64,000 nucleotides of DNA, taken from contig CM043868.1 of NCBI GenBank assembly GCA_023846275.1, positions 13,487,755 through 13,551,754 on the forward strand, read 5' to 3'. This document shows, in pieces, positions 11,451 through 25,900 of the stretch (position 1 is the first letter of the stretch; each line of letters begins with the position of its first letter). The stretch comes from Vanilla planifolia (lineage: Eukaryota; Streptophyta; Magnoliopsida; Asparagales; Orchidaceae). The position numbers and the translations under genes were made by a program. The notes beneath the pieces were generated by a model, which was not told where the DNA came from, made no database searches, and saw only the letters and a program-made list of their open reading frames with translations.

Positions 11451-14400
11451 AGTAATTTCATTCTAGATTAATTCTATTTAATGTTATTTAGCTTTTTATA
11501 GCAATATTTTTCATCTAACTTTTGTTTTAAAGAGGTGATTGTTGTATCTTTATGGTTGATGATCACAAAACTAAGCTTTTCGTTACTAATGAGTTATTTA
11601 AGATTATGTATTTGTAAAATTTGATAGAGAAAGCTAGGAATATTTGAGATGAAGTAGGTTCGTGCAACTAGAGCTAGATGAAGCCTAAAGACCATTGCTT
11701 AAGGTTATCTTATCCTTTAAATCATTGAGTCATAAAAAGATATTTTTGGACTAGCTAAACACTTGAAGCTGATAATTTCTTACAATCACTTGGGTTTAAA
11801 ATATTAAACATTTATCCTTGGTAAGTGGCACATAGGAATGACTTGATTAAGGCATGCATTCTCTTAAAAAACAATGTTCTTAAGTTATAAGTTTTTTAAA
11901 ATTGCATTATGTGCATTAATAACATCATTACAAACTATTTTAGATTAAATTCAAGCTTTTAAGTAATGAATTCATGGTTAAAAAAGTTTTGCTTTTCATT
12001 ATCTTATGATTGCATAATATGATGACAAATATCATGCTTGAAAGTGTGTTTACGATAATAGTATCAACTAAATATGAAGTTTTAATGGCATCATTAAGTA
12101 TGATGGTTCCATCGTACAAGTGTACTACCTTCTGGATTGTGAATAAAAAGTGCAAACTTGATGTACAAGTTATCAATCTTGCATGAGTCTTATTTGTATA
12201 CTAAGAGTTGGGTAATCACTATCATCATATGAGTATAAAGCTTGTTTCATATGAGTACATCATTCATTTTCTCTTAAAATCTATCACGAGTAAGCCTTAG
12301 CATGGTTAAACATCTACAATATTCTTATCATATTAATATAACCATATTATTAATATTAAACAAGTAACCGAGGCTTGGTCATACAACCAATCATTTATAT
12401 ATAAAGCCCAAGCTTAGCTGTGTGGAGTTTATAATTGCTATATTTTATAGCATGAAGTAGTGCTTCATAATTGTATGATTTATTCCACCTCATATATAAT
12501 GTTAAAATACTTAGTATAAAAATGACTTGATTGAGTCATACAAAGAAATATAATATATCATGTAAGGATTGTTATTACCCATATGTTATCACTCTTAAGT
12601 AAACCTTAATATAACTATATGATCATATATCACAAAAAATTTTCTCAAGAGCTCTTCATGATGTTATTTCCCTCATCATCTCTCTTCTCTCATATATGGT
12701 TTTAAGAGTGACTCATTCTTTATTGTTTAATGCTCCAATAATTGCCTTTAGGGTTAATTAGAGTAAGATTTTCCTTCTTTTACTTCTTGCCATGTAAAGC
12801 CTTTAGGACAGTAAAATCATTCATGTTTTAAAAAGAAAATGTTGTTTTCAATTCTAGTATCCAAGTATGCATTCTTGAGTGAATGTATGCAGTTAGGGTT
12901 ATATCCCTTCCTATTAGGTTGTCAAGCATCTTAAAATAAGATGTTATATATGTTTCATCTTGATTTAGTAATTTCATAAGATATGATTATGCCTTAAAAA
13001 ATAATGTTTAAATGACAAATTGTAGATTAAGGTTCTTATCTTTGGCAAATTTTTTTATATATGTTTGTGTATATGTGTGTGTGTGTGTGTAAGTAATAAT
13101 GTTAAGTTTTAAGAAAATAATATTTATACAAATCTTTGAGTTGACGGGTTAACACCTTATTGATTTTTATATATTTTAATTCATTTTAAATTTTATTTTT
13201 TAAAATAAAGTTAATTCAAAAAGTAGCCTTGTAATACAGGTTGTATAATTTTATAAGATAGATATTGGGATTAATTTCAAGTGTTTTCATATTTTTTTTA
13301 GAAAATTAATTAATCTAATTTTAATTTAATTTGATGTTGTTTAGTTTATGTATGTATTATTTTATTTAAAAATAATATTAAAATGATTGTTCATCCAAAA
13401 TAAAATTTATATATTAATGATGCACATTTTTCATATAAAAATAATTTTATTTAGTTTTTTTCCATTTTATTTTTAAATTTTATTTAATTTGATATAATAA
13501 TTTAATTAATATAGAATGAATAAATTGAATAATAACTTTAATATTTTGACATACTTATTTGTTTACTTATGTATTATGTAATTATTCTTATTTTTTAAAA
13601 ATAAATTAATTGAAAAATACTTAAAATTAGATTAAATATAACAAAAAAATAATTAAATTCAAAAATCGAAATCAAAATCAAATTGAAGATGTCTAAATGG
13701 TCGAAAATGATCATTTGCATAAAATCAAAATCTAGATTCGAGAAGGACAACAAGAAACTCATCTACATGTGCCATGGCAGATCATCCCAAAATTCATGGC
13801 ATTTTCATATATTATTTTTTATTAAGAAAATAACAAAAAATATATAATATTATTTACGTATATTATCGTGGTCAACAAAGACTGAAACATTATTAATTTA
13901 TTGATATCATCCACAAAATATTTATTAAGAAAATCAAAATTTTAAAATATCATAGCTTGAAACTATCTTTGTTGATGTCTATTTCTGGTGAAATTATGCT
14001 TCGTGCTGTTTTCCAATTGGAATATTTTAGTTCATGACAGTAATGATTTAAAAAAACTTTAAAATTATTTATAAAACTAATTATTTAATAATTTAATATT
14101 CAAAAGTTGGTATGTGTTAAGTATTTTTTTTAAAAAAATTTAAAAAAAAATAAAGGAGATATTTTCCAAAGGATTGCCAAAAATATTATACCTAAGTCAT
14201 CTTCTTTATAGATAGATTTGATGAATTTTGGCTTACTTTAAATTTGAATAAATAATGAATTAAAATTTTTTACATAAATTCATATTTTTTGAAAAATTAA
14301 ATAATTTAATATATACATATAGATTCATTCATATGCATCATTGATATTTTTTAATATTAAAAATAAAAAATAACAAAAATATTAATTTAGATCTTATCTA

Positions 14401-15767
14401 AACTTAACTATACTCAATACTATGTTTTAATCCATTACATCTTAAGAAAATGATCTTCATATTCATATTATCATGTTAACTAATTTAATAATTTTATAAT
14501 TTGATGTATTTTTAAAAATAATGTTATATTTTCTTTGGAGATTGCTTCAGCTTTTTTAATTTCCTCTCTGAATGACTATCCATCCGTACACAAAAATAAC
14601 TTTCAAAAAAGGTCACACTCATGCTAATTTCCAAACAATAAAGTCTTCAATTAAAATTATCTGTCGCTGTGGAGAAATGAGGTATCTATCCTATTTAATT
14701 TAAAAAAATTATATAAATAATGTATTAATAAAATATTTTTATTATAATTTTAATATTTTTTAAGTTATAAAAAAGCTTTTAAAATTTATAATTTATTCTA
14801 TAGAGACAGATAGGCAGTCCTCCAAACATTGTTAATGACGGCCAAAATTTTTAAATGAAATAAAAGGAATGAATGGGGGCAAGATTGTAATCCATCATAT
14901 AAAAAACCTTTTGGTCAGCGCAGGAAGTTTTATTATTTTTATAATATTTGGACGTTATTTTTTTATTTTTGGTTCTATTTGAGAAGAGTTTTTGCAACTA
15001 AGATGTCGAGTGGTATAGAGATTGTGACACAAAACATTTTAAAAAGAATTTTTATGATATTTATTTTTTTTAATATTAATCAGACAACGTTATAAAAAAC
15101 TATAATTTATTTTTAAGATATTACATATTTGTCCTCCATTCAACTCACGTCACGTGTTGCCCATGCAACATAGCTTCGTCGGCCCCTGGCCATCATCATG
15201 GCTGTGGTGCCAAGCCTCCTTGTCTTACTTAACTCTTGTTTCTTAAGCTTTTACTTAGATAAGTCAGCTCATATTCATTCAAGTCTTCGTGGTCTTTATT
15301 AGGTGTATTTGACAATCATTTTATTTCTTGAGTCCACAGAGTTGGGTCTAATTAGACTCACAATCATGTATGTCTATTTTTATTGTTTCAATACACCTTG
15401 GACAAAACCCAACATGAGATTTTGGGCCATTGAGAGGATTAGTCTTGCCTAAGCTATTGTTCCTTTTGGGATCAACATTTGGTCATTTAAATATGCTTGA
15501 TGCCGACTTCTTAGGTTGAGAAAATATTTGTATTGATCTTTCTAACCAAGCCCTCTTTCTTTGGTTGTATCTTATTAATGTGTAAAAACACACTCTCGTC
15601 TACTAATGGCAATGGTTATTGAGCTTAGCAAAGATTTTCATATTTTTAATATTAATTTGATTTTCTATGTTAAGTAGTCTTGGGTAGTGTAGATTTTACC
15701 TAAATGGATTGCTAGATATTTAGAAGCATTTTGTTGGCATACTTAATATGATTTTGTTAATCTAATG
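11451..15767. other. AT-rich intergenic DNA, no gene seen
   Basis: There is no recognisable coding exon on either strand; open frames are short and low-complexity. A (GT)n microsatellite lies at about 13073-13090. A less AT-rich patch at about 15130-15230 has no coding character I can identify. Confidence 0.55.
13073..13090. repeat. (GT)n microsatellite
   Basis: An uninterrupted run of GT dinucleotides in AT-rich intergenic DNA, preceded by GTGTATAT. Confidence 0.9.
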
Positions 15768-16185
15768 TTTTAAGGAAGTTGACAAGGTCAAATCATATAA
15801 AGCAAAACTAAATTGTTGTGACCAATTTAGCTAAACAATCATGAGTGATTCTTTAATTATATGAGGTGGCCTAAGCCATACTATGTTGCTTTAGAAAGTC
15901 AGACCAATTTTTACCAATTGACATTTTCTTGCATTTGTATTCCATCCTGCACTCTTATCTCATACGAATTTTAAGAAAATTGGCTAAGCCAAATCACCCT
16001 AAGAAAACTAAAATTGCTTTGATCAATTTAGTTAAATCATTGTGAGTGGTTCTTTAACTACACAAGACGGTTTAAGATATACTATCTTAGACGATTAAGC
16101 AACAATCTTTAAATGTTTAACCTAATTTTATCAATTATCACTTTTATTAATTTGTGTGTCATTTTATCATCTTATCACGTACAAG
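15768..16185. repeat. Diverged tandem duplication, period about 201 bp
   Basis: Copy 1 begins TTTTAAGGAAGTTGACAAGG at 15768 and copy 2 begins TTTTAAGAAAATTGGCTAAG at 15969. The following words (CAATTTAG, TTAAATCAT-like, GAGTG, TTCTTTAA) recur in the same order. The copies are clearly diverged. Confidence 0.65.
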
Positions 16186-19100
16186 TAAAAGTTATACCTA
16201 AATATTAAGAATCAATGCAATTATTTTATTATTGTGACTTAATTTCAAAAGTATTGAGAGTTAACTGAGACTCCCCTCTTTTTTCCATGTGTGATTCAAA
16301 GAAAAGTCACCCTTAAGTTTGGTGGAGATACGAAGTTGCTACTACTTGAAGGAAGAAGGCATGATCATCATTTTCAAACATATTTGGAGATTTTTAGGGT
16401 GAATTTGGTACAATCTAACAAGTTAAACAGACTTTCAAGTTTCATTTATTTCATATTTTCATGTTGTGATAATTCCTTCCTTTTCTTTTCTTTTTTTTTG
16501 AGCTACTATGGATACTAATTTGGAATAGAAAATAGCTTTAAAAGCTATTAAACTTTCCACAATTATTCTTCAAGTTATTAGCTAAAAGTTTATTATTTAT
16601 TGCCTTTGTTAGTTTAAACTTTATATGAATTTTTTTAAGAGAATTCTATAATTTATTCAAAGAAATTTAAAAATTTTATATCCTAATACTCAAACCTATC
16701 CAGACAACATCACTTTGGTATTTATAGCTTATATGAAACACTATATTTAATTAGATTTGAATTATTCATATATAATCTAGGTTACTAAAACTTATAATAA
16801 AATTTTTATGCTTATTATTATGATTTTTTGACATTGAAGTGTGTTTGGATTAAATTGAAAATTTTTAATTGAATTTTTCAAACAATTCTTAACAAATTTT
16901 ATTCTTATTATATTTTATTTTAAATGTTTCTTTCTCTGACAACAACTACATGAGTTTTCTCAATAATTTCAATTTTCAAGCAAATTTGATCTTATCCTTG
17001 ATAAAGTTTAATTCAACAAGTGAGCCTTTATTAAATTGCTTTCTTTAGTGTTTATTTTAGTTTTCTTAGTTTAATTCTTTAATTTTTAATACTTGTGAGT
17101 TAGGTTGAGCATCATTATTATTAGATTGTTTATATTTCCCTAACACTTCCTACCTTTTATTATATAGGGTTTTCATCAATACTAAGTACAAAAAAAACCA
17201 AAATATTAATCTTCCATTATTCATTTATTTATTATGCTATCACTTCTCTTTGCTTGAGTTATGTTAATAACATGTCTCATAAGTACAAACTTGAGTTTTT
17301 ATCAGAACTACATCATCTCTCCCTTGATGATAACACTTGAGCCTTCTTAGTTAAGGATAATCAAATCCTCCAAGGGTAGACCTTTTATTCTTCATGTATC
17401 TCATTTAATTAATTATAATATCCCAATATTAGAAATGAATTTAATTCTTAATTTATATTTTTTAATTTTTATTTATTTAACTTATAATAACTCAAAGATC
17501 ATAACACTTACAATATGGGATGACTATTAAAAAAAGAAGAGACAAGTATATGTCATATAAGAAATGAGATTTAAGGAAATTTGATGATAACATTTTGCTA
17601 AAATTTGAATAGAATTTAGTCATTATATAAATGATAGTGTGAGGGTTGGAAAGGCAATTAATGTCTTCAATTAAGGGTTTATACTCTTTTGACAATCTGA
17701 TGAAGGTGAAAAGTAAAGAAGATAAAAAGAGTTGAAGATCAAACCAACTCTTATAAGTAGATTTGTTGTATTCTATGTATAAAATGAGTTCTTATAAGTT
17801 CAAAACTCTTCAAAGATTTATTTTAGATTCATCAAAGTCTCATTGTTTATATAGCTTTTAAATTATTTATCAAACATACATAAAAAGATAAGAAAGACTA
17901 AACTAATTTTTATTTTTTATGAAAATAAGATATTTAAAATTTAAATTTCTTATTTAAATGAGATTTTTAAGAAAGAGAATATTTTAAAAAAGTCATTCTT
18001 CATCATACATTAACTATCTAAATTAACTACCAACTATTATAATTAATTATATCATCATAATTAACTAATTATCTTAAAACAATTATCCTAATCCTCTTCA
18101 CTATATTACCCTAGTTTGAGTCATGGTAACTAGCATGTATGATATTTTGTATTATACATTTTTTGGCTATTTAAATTTTTCTCTAGCTCAATGTATATGT
18201 CTGAGGTAGGTTCTATCTAATGTGAATCATCTATTAATATTTTTTTTGTATCAATAAAAGATTAAGATATAAGAAAATTTATTAGAAATATCTAGCATAG
18301 TTGAAAAAATATGAAACTCACAAAAAATTGAACTTGAGAAATAGTTAATTTTATCATTTTTTTAGTAAAATTTGAGGATTTAATTGATATAAGAAACATG
18401 AAAAATATAAATTTTTTTATAGTTTTAACAAAGAGAATATTAATTTTTTAATTAATTATTAAACATAAACTAATTCTTTAAAACCAAATCCCTAACTGAA
18501 GGCTATGCACAAAAGCCCATTAAAGATGGGAGGAATCATGATTGAGAGGCCCCATCATTTGGGGAAAAAATATAAGAAATAATCTTTGAGAACTCTAGGA
18601 GAGAAAAGGGTGGATTGTCATAGTGATTAGCATATAAATGTCATTGTATGCTAATCGAATGTTCTAACTCTAACACATTTATTACAATTTAATCATAATT
18701 GGAGAAATTAAAAGAATATTATATATATAGTCTCAATAATTTCTAAAATAATGTAAGGGTTTTATTACTAAACATAAATTAATTTATAAAAATTTTAATT
18801 TGATATTAAAAATATTTTATCCCTTTCAAAACTAAAAAAAAAATTTATATACTTGAAAAACTTTATCTATCACTTTCACAACTAAAGAACAACTTTATAT
18901 ACCTGAAACAAAAAACTAGGTTCTTTTTTAACATAAACTATTATTTTGATAGATTAATTGAACTATGTATCTTTATACTAATTAAATATTGGAATATTTT
19001 TATTTTTTTGTTTGCAAAAACACATGAGATGATGCCCCTTTATAGCATGAGTGCTTAACAAGATATTTATATTTGTATAAACACTATTAACACATAATAT

Positions 19101-19497
19101 ATTTTAGAAGCATAATAAATATTTTCTTTTTAATTAATGATAATCTATAGATAACTTCATAATTTTTTATTGACTTTATCTTATATCTTAATATTTTAAG
19201 CAGTAATCAAAATTTAATTAAATTTAAAATAACTTTAAAACAGATACTGATAATTTTATAAGAACCTATAAAACCAAATCATTATACAATTAATTTTATA
19301 ATAGATAACTTTATCTTAATAAGATCAAGAGACCAAATAGAAGCAATTCGTTTAACAATATTTTCTAAAAATTCTGCAAAAACTATGAGAATATTCAAAA
19401 GGTAAATTTATAATTTTATATTCGAAACACGATAATTTATATTTTTAACTTTTAAATATATTATGGATTTATGCCGAAATATTCATTTTTTTTTGGG
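16186..19497. other. AT-rich upstream intergenic DNA, no gene seen
   Basis: No coding exon or recognisable mobile element could be identified. The region leads into the putative promoter of the coiled-coil gene. Confidence 0.5.
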
Positions 19498-19505
19498 TAT
19501 AAAAG
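19498..19505 (+). promoter_or_regulatory. Candidate TATA box of the NT-C2 coiled-coil gene
   Basis: TATAAAAG is preceded by GGG and followed by a pyrimidine- and C-richer leader unlike the AT-rich DNA before it. A start about 30 bp downstream would give a 5' leader of roughly 390 nt. This rests on motif and composition change only. Confidence 0.45.
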
Positions 19506-19623
19506 AAATTTGTACTCGTTCAATTCACGCACTCGTGTCTCAAGTGCTTGTTCCGGCGTGGTTTTGAGGGGCCAACGAAAGACGGTTGAAAAAGCTTTGT
19601 TGGCGAGTCTAGTCTACTCGGCT

Positions 19624-19710
19624 ATGTCTTCTCGTATTTCCAGTTTTACATCTGTCTCTCAACCAACGAAATGCCTAAGCTTTTTAACAACAGGGTCGAA
19701 AAGATCTTAA
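19624..19710 (+). promoter_or_regulatory. Possible 28-codon upstream ORF
   Basis: An ATG at 19624 opens a frame of 28 codons ending in TAA at 19708-19710, inside the inferred 5' leader. A second minimal uORF, ATG GCA TAG, lies at 19873-19881, 36 bp before the main ATG. Both matter only if transcription starts upstream of them. Confidence 0.35.
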
Positions 19711-19917
19711 TGGGCTGCGATCCACCTCTCTTTCGTCGCCTTTCTTCCTCAGAGCGCGTTCTGTTGCTGTGTTTATTCAGCTTTTATTACTAGGAAGAGG
19801 GAGAGAGAGGAGAAAGGCGTTCCTTTTGATTCTGTCTTTCTGCGTCTTCTACCTTCTCTTTGCGGCGAGCGGATGGCATAGCGATTTTGGTGAGGGGAAG
19901 AGGGAACGGTGGAAGAT

Positions 19918-22900
19918 ATGTTTAGGTTGAACAGGCACAAGTCGGACAGGTTGGGGGAGCGCGTGGAGTTCAAGTTCTCTAATTTCCAGGCCTTTAAGGC
20001 GAGTATGCAATTATGGTGGTGCTTTTTGTTGGGCTTTTTCAATTTCTGGATATCAGTTTCTATACTTTGGTAGGACCAGCTCGTCATTCTCTTTCTGATA
20101 CTTTGCTTTCGAACGTCTCAATTTTTTTTTTTTATTATTTTTTGCTTCTTTTCAGTGTTTCACTCTCGATTCTGTTCCATAATTGAACCGCGCAGTTACC
20201 ATCCTTCGTTATTCGCAAGAGAAGCTAATTTCTAGATCTACATGGGAATTCGAGGATTTGCTAATTTAGCCTAAAAATATTTGGGATGTATTGCAGCTAT
20301 TGATGAGCAGAGCATGGAGCTGAGTCACTTGTTTTCGCCTATGTTATTGTGCTTCTTTTAACGGAATACCTTAATATTAGAAGAGAAGAGTTTCGACCTT
20401 AATATTAGGCCAGAAGAGCTTATAGAACATAAAATCTTGTTGCTGGCCTTGCTAAGATTTTTTAATCTTAAAAGAATCTTATAGGCTTATAGCCTAACAT
20501 GCAATTCAGTATTTTACTATGGTATTTCAATTCCTGCATGCAGTTTCACTTGAGCACATCATTAAATATGCTATCTGATGCGTGGATGAGTTTGAGGGAT
20601 TGCTTGGATAAGAAGAAAGAGCTTGTTCATTTCACAACATATTCTTGCTACAGCTTCTTTGTTTTGTGGGTGTCATTTCTCGAGACATGTTTAAGTCTAG
20701 CTCATTTGGTTTTATAAGCATTCATTATTGGCTGAACAGATTTTTGACAGCTTAGATTGTCATTGCATTTTACACTATCAGGCATCATTATTACGGCACA
20801 TGTCATTGGATTTTATCTTTTTTTAATACATATTTTGGTAAAGCTTGCTAGCTAAGCTGTTCCTTCACATTTTTTGTTGTATTCAATGCCATGGTTGTTA
20901 CTCACAAACTTTGAAGTTTTGATAAAGCTTTATATGCTGCACTGAGATACATATATTGGTAGCTGTTTAGTAATCTAAACACTGCATGGATTCAAATTGT
21001 GTTGAAGAAGGAATGCTTGTTCTGTGTACTTATTAAACCTAACATTATTCTTGAGCTATTATTTTCTTTTTGACAGTTAGTTCTTATGCCTTGTTGATGT
21101 AAGGGCATATCAAACTGAGTTTAGCTGTTTTATATTGTTCTATTTTCCTTTTTGAACACCTGTATGTTGTGTTGCCTTCAAAATTTTAGGTTAAAGCTAT
21201 TTCCATCTTAGTAAGATCATTTCCACTAGATACTTCTATAACAATTATATCACATCAAGTTGTTAACTCTTTTTTTTGTTCATTTATTGTCCTTGCTGAG
21301 TTGTATCTTTGAATTGAAAGTTAACCAGTTCATATTACCAATGCCTTTTATCTATGTCTCTTTTTATGGTGGTTTTGTTAAGTCTTTGATTCTTCTTAAT
21401 ATTTTATCTTTAGCAGTACCTTATATGATGAAATCTTACTTGGTTATGATAGTTTATCTTTTTTAAGGGGTTGCATCAAATAGGAGTCAAAGTTAGACTC
21501 AAAATATTTTTAAGTGGATATCTAGTAACTTGAAATCTTATGTCTATTTATAAAGACTATATTGTTTATATACTAAGACATCAACACAAGACTCAACTTT
21601 CAATGTGGGAGTGATAGTAATCTCATTTCTATTTGATAATCTTTTCCTTTAGTGATATACTCAATCACATTGTCCTTTGCTGCCTTCTTCATTCAAATCT
21701 TTCGGCAATGTCAAGTGCTTTGCTGAACATCAAGAATGACAATGTGATCCATCATGTCTTCTGCACTACACATGAATTACATTTCACTTGCACGATGGAT
21801 GGTCAGGCGCTTGTGTCATGCATCAATTATTAGAACTAACATTCAATGGCTTACTAGGGACTTATCAATATCATCAAATACCATTTACACTTAGAACTAT
21901 TCAACCACATTAAGGGTGTCGTGTGAATCAACAAAATTCTACTCAATTATTGTTAAAAGGAGAAAGACCTTTAAAAGTAAAAAACTATTTGAATAATTTG
22001 ATTTAAACTATACATAGCTTAGCTCCTTACCAAACCTTGTATTAAATGGGATCCTTAGTTAGACCCAATAAGCCTTGTGTGGATTCCCAATTGCCTAAAT
22101 ACTTAAGGCTATTGGTAGTTGCCATATAAATTGTGTATTAAAATTTTAATACTATTCGTAACTTTTAATGTAGGAGTAATATTAATTTTACTTGTATATA
22201 ACAATTTTTTCTTCAAGTAATATTTTCATCTACATTGTTCATCATTTTTCAACTTTAAAACCTTTAGATTAATCAAGTTGAATTCAATGTTCAACATAAA
22301 AGATGCCAATATGTGTGAAGTACAATCTTATTGTTCTAATGTGGATGGCTAAACTATGGAAGTCATGTTTTTGTCATTCGAATCCATAAATACTTATAAT
22401 TGTTATCAAATATCATTCACATTAGGAGTTGCTTAATCATTTTTTGGGTACCATGTGAGTAGCTAAGGCTCTTCTAGATTATGATCAAAGGTGTAAGACA
22501 CATGGAAGTCACAAATGACATGGCTTACATGACTCGACCATGGTTAAAGGGAGAAGAATGAAATACTACATGAATAGTTTGATTTAAACTAAACATAACT
22601 CAGTTCCTTGCTAAACCTTGTATTAAATGATATACAAAGTTAGGCCCAATTTATCTTAGGTAGATTCCCAATAACCCAAATGCTTAGCTTATGGGTAATA
22701 GTCATATAAATTATATATTAAGATTCTAACATTGTTTTTAATTTTTAATGTGGGAGTAATCTTAATTACACTTGTATATAACAATTTTTCCTTCAAGTAA
22801 GATTCTCATCTATGTTTTCTATCATTTCTTAACTTTAAAACCTTTTGATTAAACAAGTTGTATGGATTGTTAAACATCAAAGATGCCAATATCTGTAAAG

Positions 22901-25900
22901 TGCACTCCCATTGCTCTAGTATGGGTGGCTAGACTATGAATGTCATGTTTTGGTCATTCGAATCAAGCTTAAGAGGATCCATGAAAAATTATTAATGATT
23001 ATTAAATATTATTTATGTTAGGAGTTGCTCAATCATGTTCTTGGCACCTTGTGAGTTACTGAGCTCCTCTTGACCTTGATCAAAGGTGGAAAGACGCATG
23101 GAATTCACAAATGACATGACTTACATGACTTTTATCAAACATAGTTAAAGGGAGAAGACCCATAAGGAGTAAAAACCTACATAAATAATTTGATTTAAAC
23201 TAAACATAACTTAGCTCTTTAATAAACCTTTTATTTGATGAGAAATTAAGTTGAACCCAATATAGTTTAGGTGGATTTCCAATAGCCTAAATGGTTAAGC
23301 CTGTAGGTTCTAACCACATAAATTGTATTAGATTCTAACACTATTCTTAACTTCTAATGTGGTGTAATCTTAATTTCACTTGTATATAACATTTTTTTCC
23401 TTCTAGTAAGATTTTTATTTATATTGTTCATCATTTCTTAACTCTGAAATCTTTTGACTAATCAAGTTGAATACAATGTTGAACATCAAAGATGCAAATA
23501 TTTGTGCACTCCTATTGCTAAACTACAAAATCACGGTTTGGTCATTCAAATCAAGCTTAAGTGGTTCCATAAAGGCTTATCAATATCATCAAATATTATG
23601 CATCCTAGGAGTTAATCATGTTTTGGATACCTCTTGAGTAACTAAAGCTTTTTGTAAGTATGATCAAAGGTGGAAAGACACATGAAAGTCACCAATGACA
23701 TGATTTTAGTCAAACTTGGCTTCTATCCTAGTTAAACTTGGTTAAGATAATACTTGTCTTGAGAGTTACATTAATGAGACAAAAAGTTAGGTACAATATA
23801 CCCTTAGATGGATATTCAATAATTCTATAGTTTAAGCCTTTAGGTAAGAGTCACATTAATTATACATTAAAGTTTCAATACTTTGCTTAACTTTCAATGT
23901 GGAATTAATCATAATCTCATTTGTGCTCAACATGCATTCTATTTCTTGTTTAAATTAATTTATAATCAATATCATTCATGTTGTGCTAATTTTTTTAGTG
24001 TAGTCTACAATTTTTTGAATGTATTTTAGAATTTCCCTTCATTGTCCTCTATATATACCAACTTGTCCATCAAAATAGTATGGGAAAATTATTTATGTTT
24101 CTATTATATCTACTTACGCAATCAAGTTTTGGGTTATGTGTTCTATTTTGTTTTCTTATTTAATTATTGAGGTGTATGATTGCTAATGTTTGAAGTACTT
24201 GTACATATTTATATATTGCACTCTAAATTGGAGTATTATACTAACTTGAAGGTTGAGGATGGAAGACCACCCAATAATTGGAGCAATTTTTGGCTTAAGT
24301 CTGGCTCGAATCAAAGTGCCATGAGCTGAATATGAGCCCAATTTTCTCATATTGAATTGCTATGGGACCATTATGAGTAGTGTTTTGATTAAATGGACTA
24401 GGTTGGAATTAAATTGAATGACTGTTTCTATATACATATTTTTTAAGCTTATTTATCAATATAAATGAATGAATTCATGTAAATATAAAAGAATGCATTA
24501 GTACATCTGGCATGGCAAAATGTGTATATGCATTTATGCCAAAACATAGAGCAAAAAAAAAATGGTATTTTTTATTTTGGTTTTGGATGAGTCTGATAAT
24601 TAACAAATTATGCCAAACTCCAATTGAGACTTCTTTTTCTAAATTGTGATTGGAGTGATATCAATTCAAAGTGCCTTAATACAAAGTCAAATTTAGGTGA
24701 GATTGGCTTGAGATAGGATCATCAATAGCTCTATTATGATCTCACGTCATTTTTCTAAATTGTGCTTCTACCTATCTCTTCAGGCATTTAAAGAAGTATT
24801 GTGGAATGTCTTCTTGCTCGAGTATTGAATGCATTATTATAAGTTCCTCCTGATAATTATGATTCCAATGTCTGCATCAACATAGTCGTGACATAACTAG
24901 TTATCCCTTTTGAACGATTTATGCACGTTTTGATTCAAAATTAGCATCTAAACATAGTCCATTCAATGTTTTAACATCTACATTACCTGATTTTGTAGTT
25001 AATGATATATTTTTACAGGTTCCTAATGGATGGGACAAGCTTTTTGTTTCTGTTATCTCAGTCAAAACTGGAAAGACAATTGCAAAGTCTAACAAGGTGA
25101 CAGTAAGAAGTGGGACTTGTCAATGGACGGAGAGTTTGTCTGAATCTTTTGGTCTCTCTCAAGATGGTCGAATGAAAGAGCTTGAAGAACTAAAATTCGT
25201 TGTTTCCATGGTATGAAATATTTTTGGTTCCTCCTAGAGAGTTTAATGTTGTGATCCTCTCTTGGTAATAGAGTTTGCTTATTGATTTGTCTTTATAACA
25301 TGATGTTACAGGGAATAGGTAGGGGAACAATGCTTGGTGAGGTTGTAGTGAATCTAGCAGATCACATAGATTCAAGCGACTCTGGTCCTCTCACTTTGCC
25401 ATTAATTAATTGCAGTTATGGTACAATTTTACAGGTGATGCATCATATTTTCTCTCAACCAGCGTTTTAACTTATTAGATGTTTTGTTAGCTTAATAACA
25501 TGGCGTTGAAGTTCTATTCCCATTTAATGTTTACTCAGTTAAGTAATTACTTATAGCTAAAACCTAACTCAACACAACTGTAACTTATGTTTGGGATTTT
25601 TGGAATCTTTAATTGTTGTCAAAGTTTTCACATTCTAGTTGATTTAAAGTTGAGAGTGGAACTTTGGTTTGTTTGGCACTTTAGAAGTGGGAGCTAATTC
25701 TGTCTTCTTGATTTGGCCTGTGTGCCCTAAGTTTGTTGAATCATACTGATCCTTGTTGACCAGACACTTACTTTAAGGGTCTACAAAGCTGTTGGAGTCG
25801 TTGATACTCGATCTGAATGACCTGCATACTAACCCCTATCTGCATTGATGCATCAAGATTAAAATGGAAGACATTATTTTGCTCTGGTTACCGAGCTCTA

